Shown here: in pieces, positions 56,695-64,000 of the stretch
Position numbering within the stretch: position 1 is the first letter of the stretch
How the letters are laid out: each line of letters starts with the position of its first letter
Assembly: GCA_963921825.1 (NCBI GenBank)
Contig: OY997588.1
Span: forward strand, 81,597,043 to 81,661,042
DNA length: 64,000 nt
Origin: Erodium maritimum
Lineage: Eukaryota > Streptophyta > Magnoliopsida > Geraniales > Geraniaceae
Reading direction: 5' to 3'
The notes under the pieces: model-generated
Database searches by the model: none
The model's input: the letters and a program-made list of their open reading frames with translations, nothing else
Told to the model about the DNA's origin: nothing
Made by a program: the position numbers and the translations under genes

Positions 56695-59295
56695 TGTCAC
56701 GCCCCAAATCCGGTTTTGACCGGACTCGAGACGTGAATGAAAAAATAAATAATAAAAGCAGTAAATAATGAAAAGGGTCTCAAATAGCAATTTAACACTC
56801 TGAATAGTAATGCGAGTCACAGCTCGTCAACGACAAGAAAAGGTAAACAGTTTAGAATCAGTAAAAACTATACGTCTCTAGACAACACTAGCTAAGACTC
56901 TCACTAGCTCCCCAGCTCCGAGAATCTCGCTAGTCCAAGTCCCGCTCAAAACCTGTAACACAACAAGGTAAAGGGAAGAGCTTTCGCTCAGTAGGAAAAG
57001 TAGTTAAGGTTATGAAAATCAGTTCAATACGATGAGTAACCGTCCAATTAGGGCATACTAACAAAGCATAGTTATCAATAACGCCCACGGAACAAGTACC
57101 AACCACTAATCACCCTCGTAGAATCAAAATCACAAATAATACCATGCACAAAGCCAATCAGCACGCACAGCACACACAGTAGAACAACACATAATTTAGT
57201 ACAACCGTCCCAACATCACCGGCTATCACAGCCCTTCCCATTTATATCGTATCGGAACACAAAGCATCGGTACCGACATCTTCCCGTCACCGAGACTCAG
57301 GGTAACATACCTGACCGGCAATACATTCAGTCGGATGTCTTCCCGTCATGGAGACTCGGGGCCTCACGCATAACGGACCGGCACATACCTCGGTTGTACG
57401 CCTTCCCGGACCACATAGCATCGGGGCAAAGATTGAACCATCCTCGTCCTCAATACTCTACACTGGCATACTCTCTCAGTTTAGGTATTCTACCGAACAC
57501 AACCCCTCTTGGAACACACATCAAAAGAATAACACGCATCACAATACCATAGTTCGACCACGGCATGCCAACCGAGCCAACTCGCCACAACACACAAATC
57601 GATCTATCACTCACCCGATCATATCACAACCAAAGGTTCACATCACATCAAACACGGCACACTTGCCCACACATAGTCACAACATGCTCACTGAGTATAA
57701 CATAACATGATTCTTAATCTTATCGACATTTAGTCACACATCATGCATCTCAATCAAAGATCAGGCATTTCAATCAGCACACAACCTAAGGCTTGACATA
57801 GCCATTCTACCAGCACGACAATTTCCCAAGAATTGAAAGCGATTATTCTAGTGAATCACATCCTACATGCAAACTAAGACTCGTCTGGTTATTAATGTAA
57901 TTGAAAGCGGCTATTCTAGTAAATCACATCCTATATGCAAACTAGGACCTTTCCAGTTATTATTATTAACATACATGCATACTAGTAACTTTCTGTAATT
58001 AAATCTGTATTCGCTATGTTCCCTACCTCAAAAGTAAACAACTCCAACTCCTAGCTGCTGACGACCTGGCTAGCTTCCTCCTCCACTCCTCGGTGTCCAC
58101 GTGCCTCCTCTTCCGTCACGCTCGGGTCCAAGGTCTTGGATCACAAAACAAGTACTTGAATCAATACTAATTTAGTTGCAAAAAGAACGAGAAACAACTA
58201 AATTTAGCCCGAAAGTCCAACATAGGATAAAACGGAAAATGGGCCGAAAAGAGGCCCAATCCGGGTCTGTCACAGTTTGGGTCACGGATCCGTGGGCTGA
58301 ACCGTCACGGTTCTCCTCACGGAACCGTGACAGACACCGTCACGGTCTCCCTCACGGAGCCGTGACGCCTCCCGTCACGGTGCCCGTCACGGATCCGTGA
58401 CGGGTCTGTACTGTTCACCTTCTTCTTCCTCCAGCTTCGGGTTTTCACGAAAATAACTCCAAAACTCCATTTTTGACCTTCCCAAATCTCCAAAATAGTT
58501 CCAAATTCGTCAATAATCCAACACCCATCATGGGTTGTCATCAAAACTTCCACAAATCAAATTAAAAACATCATCCAATCTCCTTTTCACTCCATAAATC
58601 AACATCCATAAACAAAACTCAAAAATCCAACTCTTGTTCATCATTTCCCTCAAAAACCCATGAACCCAAGTCATCAAAAACCAAAAAAGGAAGGGATGTT
58701 CACCTTGGAAATAAAGAGGAGATGAAGAATCAAGTGTTGGTGAAGAACTTGGAGTAGAATCAAACCCAAAAATCCAACCTTTTCTCTCTTTCTTCCTCCT
58801 CAAGCTTCTAAGCCTCTCTTCTCTCCTTTTCTCTCCCTATTTTCGGCCAACAAGTGATATTGTGCTGAAATTGTAGCTTCCAAACCCTTAAAAGACCAAC
58901 TTGTAGTTACCTATTTGCCCTCCCTTGTCAAAACCCCTTTAAGTTTAAGCTTGGGGACATAAAGGTCATTCTTAGCTTGTTTCTTCTCGTCCAAGCCACA
59001 TTGGACACTTGTCCACGTGGGGACCACACCTCCTCTTAAGAAATCCAGCACAAGTTTAATTAATTAAATTAGGACTAAGGTTTGACCGAAAAGGACCAAA
59101 AGTTGACTTTTCCAAAATTACAGGTGATTGAAAGGAAACGGCCCAACTAAGCAAACAGTAACGTCGGCTAAGCTTTTGGGCCCCGGAAAGGTCCCGAATG
59201 ACTCTCCAAGTCATCGGTTGACTTTTCCATCAAAAAAGTCAACTCTCGCCGAAAACCTCCGGTTCGACCGGGATCGACCGGGGGCGGTTCTTACA
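56695..59295 (-). mobile_element. Tekay 5' LTR (right)
   Basis: It is 2601 bp and next to the primer binding site. Its GC-rich block at about 58262-58410 consists of palindromic CACGG/CCGTG units such as gtcacggatccgtgac, unlike the block of the left LTR. Landmarks on both sides of the block are shared. Confidence 0.9.
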
Positions 59296-59957
59296 GTCCC
59301 GTGCACACTCAGCTGGTGACGAAGTCAGATTCAGCGCCGACGAACTGGCACAGAATTTGCAAGACATTCTAGCGGAGCCTTGTGACAACTCCGCTTTCAC
59401 GGCATACTTGCAACCGGGGTCGAGCTCAGGTAAGTGCAAACTAATTTTTTATTTATTGTATTTATATAATGTATTTATTGAATTTTTTAAATAATTTTAT
59501 TGTATTTTTTTAATTCATTTATTGTATTTGTTTAATTAATGTATTTATTGTAATTTTTTAATTAATTTATTGTTTAGGGCAATTCCGTCCACAACAATTC
59601 CAAATGGTTCCAGGGTTCCAAATCCTGCAACAATTTAGAATGATGCCACAATTTGGAATGAACCCACAAGGACAAGGGTTCCAGATGCCACCCCAATACT
59701 ACGACTACGCCGACCACCAACTACCGGACGTAGTCGTCCCCCGACCATCCTCTGTCGGACCTTCCCAACGACAACGACGACCCCGAGCACCACAGCCGGA
59801 TGCGCGGGTATTCACCAAAGATGAAGACAACCACCTCATAGACTGCTGGTTGAGTACTACAAAAGACGCCATCACTCAGGGCCTCTCATTGCAAAACACC
59901 CACTATTCTGAGGCCCTAAGGCCTCACTTTTGTCCAGTCAATACAAGGGTCTCAGGA
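59296..59957 (+). pseudogene. Harbinger ORF1 (Myb/SANT-like) fragment
   Basis: An upstream exon (about 59296-59430) reads SRAHSAGDEVRFSADELAQ through LQPGSSSG to a GTAAGT donor. An intron of about 145 bp ends in TTTAG at 59578. The next exon is rich in Gln, Pro, Met and Phe (QQFRMMPQFGMNPQGQG). A Myb/SANT-like start follows, FTKDEDNHLIDCWLSTTKDAITQG. The domain is then cut by a deletion joining it to the element's 3' end. In intact PIF/Harbinger elements ORF1 binds DNA and helps import the transposase into the nucleus. The assignment depends on this arrangement and the terminal sequence. Confidence 0.55.
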
Positions 59958-59994
59958 TAAGGACCTCACCGAGGGCCTTCCATTGTACATGCTC
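59296..59994 (+). mobile_element. PIF/Harbinger transposon, copy A (right part, ORF1 side)
   Basis: The right end reads, inverted, GAGCATGTACAATGGAAGG, followed by TTA at 59995-59997. It aligns over about 120 bp with the right end of copy B (shared ttgcaaaacacccac and cttttgtccagtca). The left end was lost where the Tekay LTR abuts. The element keeps part of ORF1 but no transposase. Confidence 0.65.
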
Positions 59995-60312
59995 TTACGT
60001 TTGTCTTGAGGTGGGACGCAACATCAATGAGTAACTATTAAGGCGTTTAATTACTACATAGATATCTTCAGAACTCTTTTTTACATGGGCTCAATTTTTT
60101 TTTGTTACTTTAATCCCGAAAATTGTTAGTACTCAAGTCTTCGATGATTTTAGATCTAGTTTGGTAAGAGGTTCCTACAAGATCTTAACTAAAGAATTGG
60201 CTGCAAGATTAAGAGTTGTGTTGGATGGTTTGGTACAGGATGTTCAATCTAATTCTACAGGACGTAGGCAAACAATATATGTGGTTCTTATTACTTCAAA
60301 AGTAGTTTATGG

Positions 60313-60715
60313 TTAAAAAAAAATAGGTCAACTACGTTGATATATCCGTATTATACGCGTTTAACGGATAAATACGCAAAATTTATTCGTAACAAAAACC
60401 TACATCGAACTAATCATTAGTAACAACTAACCCCCGTCCATCTAATTTTCCGTCCATTTTTAGGGTTAGATTTAGGTTTTGAGAGAGATTTATGGTTGGA
60501 TTTAGGTTGGAGTTGGGTTTATGATTGTAACACTACGGGTAGTTTTAGAATTTCTAAAAAAATGAAATTTAAATGGACAGAAAATTGGATGGAAGGGGGC
60601 TAGTTGTTACTAACGGTTAATTCGGGGTAGATTTTCGTTACGAATAAACTTTGGAGTATTTATCCATTAAACGCGTATAGTACGGGGTATGTCAACGTTA
60701 TTTTCCCTTTAAAAA
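60313..60715. mobile_element. Foldback MITE inside the LINE remnant
   Basis: The two halves are inverted copies for about 130 bp, sharing acgcgtttaa-ggataaatac, tttattcgtaac and taacaactaacccc. It encodes nothing. The target duplication is not clear (TAAAAA on both sides). The superfamily is unknown. Confidence 0.7.
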
Positions 60716-60744
60716 TTCCGGAGAAGAGATGATCTTATTTAAGG

Positions 60745-61663
60745 ATCGTTTTGGAAAATAGCCTTATTTACTAATTTTATTGGTGCATTAGCCTTTATCT
60801 AATAATTGTTTGGTGTCTAGCCTTCTCTTTAAATTTTTCCCCTCATTTTCAAAATTGAAATTTCATCCAATTTTTCAAGACCATATTTGGTCATTTGACC
60901 ATAGAAAATTGGTCAAACGACCATGATCTTGTCGGGAAGTGGCCAGCCTAAAAAAGTGACCCGCTGGAAAAAAAATGGCTGGAAAAAGGGCCGGTCGACC
61001 TCAAAAATTGGCAGGTCGGCCTTAAATATTGAAAGGAGAAAAGTGGCCGAAAAAGTGGCCGGTCAACCTTAAAAGGTTGTCGGCCAACAAAAAAATGATC
61101 GGAAAGGTGGCCGGTCGACCTTAAAAGGTGGCAAGCCGGCCAAAAAAAGTGGTCGGTCGACCTAAAATATTGAGGTAAAACAAAATGATCGGCCGACCTA
61201 AAAAAATGGCGGACCGACCTAAAAGATTAAGGGAAAAAATGGTCGTTCGTTCAAGTTTCATGGTCGTCCCACAAAGTTTCATGGCCGAACCACCATGTCA
61301 AGACCTACAAGAAGAAAGAAGTAGGAGAATAAACCTAAAAACACCTTGAAGAAGATGATGGCTTCGTGGCGAGTTGGACGAACACAATGGTTGGAGGTAG
61401 GAGAAGATAAAGAAATAAGAAGTTGAAAAGAGAGAGTTGGGAGAAAAATGAGGGAAATAAAGAGTTACAGTGTTGGGAAAAGATGAAAAACATGCAGAGT
61501 TAAAATGTTGGAAAAGATAAAAGAGGATGAAGAGTTAAGAGAGAAGAAAGGGTAAAAACATAATTTCGTATGTTTGGGTGGCAAAACATAAAGATATGGT
61601 AAAAAAAATAAAGATTATTACACAAATAAGATTAAGAAGGGAGGCTATTTGACCAAATTACTC
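60745..61663. mobile_element. MULE-type non-autonomous element with 9-11 bp TSD
   Basis: CTTATTTAAGG is repeated at 60734-60744 and 61664-61674, of which 9 to 11 bp may be the duplication. The termini share a short imperfect inverted repeat (ttttggaaaatagcc and ggctatttgaccaaa). The interior has repeated ggccggtcgacct units (60960-61240), then an A-rich half. No transposase is seen. It is inserted into a LINE reverse-transcriptase frame. Confidence 0.8.
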
Positions 61664-61855
61664 CTTATTTAAGGTGGACTTTGAAAATGTATATGACCAT
61701 GTTAGTTGGAGTTTTGTCTCAAGTTACTAGGCAAGTCAGGCTTTAGGCCAAATTGGATAAGGTGGATGCAAGTCTGTTTTAGAGATCGGGTATCCTTGTT
61801 AATGGGACTCCTACCTCTGATATTAAATTAGAAAGAGGCAAGGTTATAAAAAACG

Positions 61856-62234
61856 TTAGGCGCCAATCGGCTAGTTAGGGCCTTCAGGAATTAATCGGAT
61901 TTTTATTTTTCTACTTTTTATAAATTTATTGACAAATATGTTATCATAGATATGAACTAAATATGAAATGTAATATGACAAAATAGTAATAAACAATTTA
62001 CAAATATGAAGAATATTTATTTCTGACATTCATATCCTTAAATGGAAATAAAGTTCAAATAGAAAACCTTAATATCCTTATAAAAATAAACCGAGAATAA
62101 AAAATTAAAATTTAATATTATATTATACTTAAAAGATAAAAAAAAAAGTATCAATAAACAAGTAAATAGCATTAACATTCAATGCAGCAAAAAAAAGATG
62201 TAAGTATTTGTCATCTATGATTTTATTTTATTTG
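61856..62234. other. AT-rich sequence with a MITE-like start
   Basis: The LINE remnant stops at ggttataaaaaacgttaggcg, a phrase that resembles MITE ends in other plants. The rest is AT-rich with no recognised features. Confidence 0.35.
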
Positions 62235-63960
62235 ATAAACTAAAAATTTATTAAGCAAATGTTCTACAAGAAAAAATAGGACAAAGCCAGGAAAGTAGTC
62301 CTCAAACAAAGACCTTTTCCGCAGACCAATACAACTACAAGAGAAAAACAAATAGCAAAAACAAAACCAAGCAAGACAAAAACAAAAGAAGCCGCTCAAA
62401 ACAACCGCCTACCCAGCTTGCATCCTACCCGGGTTCAAGCACAGAAAACGATTAGAAACTGAAATAGGGGTTATAACTTTTCCTGAAAACGCATCAGGGT
62501 AACCTCGTCCTTACTATCCTCGGCACCCTCCTAAAGACGCTGCTGGACGTCTAAAGATTGTTCAAGCAACAAAGGAGCAAGATCAAAAGCCTTTTTACCA
62601 ATTTTTGTGCTAAAACTCCAATCACCCGAGCTATTCTTCTTGGCAATGTCAACAGTAAAGCTTCCCGAATTGTCTCCTCTATCAGCAGAAGTTTTAGCTC
62701 TTGTCTGATAGAAAATTGTTGGAGGAGCAATCACCTTTGACTGACCCTTCCTAGGACGGCCGCGTTTTTTTGGTTGAGCTATAACATTGCTGTGAATCCT
62801 AGTGACTGGATTCGGAAGTTGAAGGAGAATCTTCTTCCACAGACTAGTTTGGTGGTCCCCAGCCGAAGCATCGGCCTCATTTTTGAATTCCAACATCCAA
62901 AATTGATCCCAACGGAGTAAAAATATATTTTGTTCCCCAAAGGCCTCCTGTTGGGCTTCATGTCCAGAGCCCAACAAATGATCCAAATGATCCTGCTGAC
63001 TAACCGAATGGGCCTCAGTAAAGCCCTCAAAAAATTGATCTTGGACCACAGCTACTCGATCTTGGGCGTTAGCTTCCCTGCCCTAAACGACAGAAAGAGC
63101 TGCATTTCGACCTTCTTCCTCAACACGCGAATCAACCTCGTTTGAAACTGAAGCAGATTTGTTATCCCTTAAATCAGGAGATAAACGATCAGTCTGGTGT
63201 AGATCAATCTCAATCTGATTACTCCACGATTTTTTGGGATTTTAAAGCACCACCAAGCTCTGATCCACTGGAACCACTGGATCCCAAAAGCTCAGACGAG
63301 AGTACCAGAATCGGCACCGGAGTATTCTCGACTCGCTTGGAAAACGTTCCAACTAGATCACGAGGGTATGTCAGAGCTAAGAACAATATATGTCCATTAA
63401 TCGTGTAGCCATTGAAGATTTCCACTGCCATGGACGCAGATTCCGGTGACAAAAACGTAACAAACCTAAAAAAGCTTTCCACTGTTGTTCGCACGCTTCA
63501 AAACAAAACATCCGGTAATCTCTCCAAACGCACCAAACATGCGAAGAACCCAATCATCCGAAGTCGCAAAGGGTGAGTTTCGAATGTACACTTCGTTTGA
63601 AATTACCTGTGTAGGATCGAGTCCCTTGAGATCTGGAAAAGCTTGCTTCTTCTTCACTGGATCAGAAGAACCACCATTCTCAAACTTCCCACCAGCCGAC
63701 CCGACCATGTTAACCTGTTTCTCGAAGGCATCATCATGAACCTGAGCAGAACTCGGCTGCACTGGTTCTATTGTCTTCCCAACCCTACTAGCCCGGCCAT
63801 TAGAATCCTTAAACTGGACCTTCTTATTCCGAACTGTCGCGGGAACATGACCTCTTTTGGCTTGGTCTCCTCCCTTGTTACGCCTCTGTTCTAAAACAAA
63901 ATGCTCCTTACTAACATGGTACACAATGTTGCAATAATTTGCATAGCTCGACACCAGCAC
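62235..63960 (-). mobile_element. ORF1-only LINE derivative, element F (HAL1-like)
   Basis: The minus-strand 3' end at about 62235 has cttgtagaacatttgcttaa, then taaattttt and an A-rich tail. Upstream it has ggtctgcggaaaaggtc and tttgaggac, both also in the 3' UTR of the RT-coding LINE ending at 7197. Between ORF1 and the tail there is no endonuclease or reverse transcriptase. The 5' end lies at or beyond the right edge of the window. The layout is like that of element E. Confidence 0.6.
62470..63960 (-). pseudogene. RRM-containing ORF1 of element F
   Basis: The N-terminal part (63960-63620) is basic. An RRM follows at about 63600-63380: EVYIRNSPFATSDDW, then FGAFGEITGCFVLKR, and, in another frame after a frameshift near 63480, RFVTFLSPESASMAVEIFNG and HILFLALTYPRDL. 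A second frameshift separates it from QIEIDLHQTDRLSPDLRD and a later frame to 62531. That frame contains an AT-hook-like KKRGRPRKG. Coding continues past the TAG at 62531 with EGAEDSKDEVTLMRFQEKL. At least two frameshifts and two stops are visible. The protein would bind nucleic acid. It resembles the RRM frame of element E in domain order. Confidence 0.6.
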
Positions 63961-64000
63961 AGAGCAGAAAGTGGAAAAGGAGAGAAGTTGGATCGCCGGA

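Larger units (their letters stand above)
48363..59295 (-). mobile_element. Ty3/gypsy Tekay (Del) chromovirus, broken
   Basis: The left LTR is 48363-51080 (2718 bp) and the right LTR is 56695-59295 (2601 bp). Both start tgtcacgcccc and end ttcttaca on the plus strand. A tRNA-Met primer site is at 56680-56691 and a polypurine tract at 51081-51093. The interior carries gag with zinc knuckles, protease, reverse transcriptase, RNase H, integrase and a C-terminal chromodomain-like tail, in that order on the minus strand. Long LTRs and the chromodomain fit Tekay. The coding region has about ten breaks. The LTRs differ widely, so it is old or of mixed origin. The 5-bp flanks (tgcgg and gtccc) do not match. 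Confidence 0.9.
60130..61855 (+). pseudogene. L1 LINE reverse-transcriptase remnant, twice interrupted
   Basis: 60150-60312 encodes YKILTKELAARLRVVLDGLV, then QSNSTGRRQTIYVV, the N-terminal part of L1 reverse transcriptase. 60716-60744 and 61675-61850 continue with GEEMILFK, then VDFENVYDHVSWSFVSSY and INGTPTSDIKLERG-like frames. A MITE and a MULE separate these parts. Removing the MULE and one copy of its target duplication gives ILFKVDFENVYDHVSW in one frame, which matches the family's conserved FKVDFEKAYDHV. Further frameshifts are present. The 3' part of ORF2 and the tail are missing. Confidence 0.75.

Noticed and set aside
56680-56700. tRNA gene
   Set aside because: Only the primer-binding complement of initiator tRNA-Met is present. 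No cloverleaf sequence surrounds it.
1-64000. A new operon-like or defence system
   Set aside because: The window is a plant repeat graveyard. No cluster of intact genes or conserved non-transposon architecture is visible.

Overview
This window is nuclear DNA from a flowering plant, most likely a eudicot with a large, repeat-rich genome. The evidence is a CYP71-type cytochrome P450, plant L1 LINEs whose ORF1 carries RRM or DUF4283/zinc-knuckle domains, a Tekay-type chromovirus, plant PIF/Harbinger, hAT and Mutator-like elements, and (TA)n-flanked MITEs. I cannot name the species. I see no intact host gene, tRNA, rRNA or CRISPR array. Almost every recognisable stretch is a transposable element or a pseudogene.

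Layout. 1-3.2 kb: two Tekay-like LTR pieces in opposite orientation around a LINE-like fragment. 3.3-10.9 kb: a LINE split by a solo LTR, an ORF1-only LINE derivative with an RRM, and two copies of a long-TIR MULE-type MITE with 10-bp target duplications. 11.2-15.2 kb: four inverted-repeat elements separated by (TA)n tracts. Two of these carry GC-rich gene-like cargo and one contains a 204-nt hairpin. 15.8-18.2 kb: a hAT-type MITE and an RT-less LINE-like insertion. 19.3-21.5 kb: a PIF/Harbinger element bounded by TAA duplications, whose transposase frame has only two stops. 21.6-24.5 kb: a tandem-repeat field and an LTR. 24.8-25.3 kb: an unidentified coding-like remnant. 25.4-29.2 kb: a non-coding LTR element bounded by GATTG. 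29.3-34.6 kb: three LINE-like bodies lacking reverse transcriptase. 34.6-39.9 kb: unassigned sequence with a 9-bp-TSD MITE and a DUF4283-type LINE ORF1 fossil. 40.5-48.0 kb: two broken CYP71 copies. Copy 1 has LINE and MITE insertions in its intron, and copy 2 preserves the empty LINE site. 48.4-59.3 kb: a broken Tekay chromovirus on the minus strand, with long, unequal LTRs and no matching target duplication. 59.3-60.0 kb: a second Harbinger copy holding the ORF1 (Myb-like) side. 60.1-64 kb: a LINE reverse-transcriptase remnant interrupted by a MITE and a MULE, then another ORF1-only LINE derivative running off the end.

How the parts relate. The two ORF1-only elements look like products of plant LINE retrotransposition: the one at 62.2 kb shares its 3' tail with the RT-coding LINE that ends near 7.2 kb. 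The (TA)n-flanked and MULE-type MITEs encode no transposase and would depend on one encoded elsewhere. The CYP71 pair is a local gene duplication that has decayed. Copy 1 has lost its central exon 1 sequence and its heme-ligand cysteine. No working new system is evident. The most unusual structures are the ORF1-only LINEs, the (TA)n-separated element array with its hairpin, and the swapped GC-rich blocks inside the Tekay LTRs.
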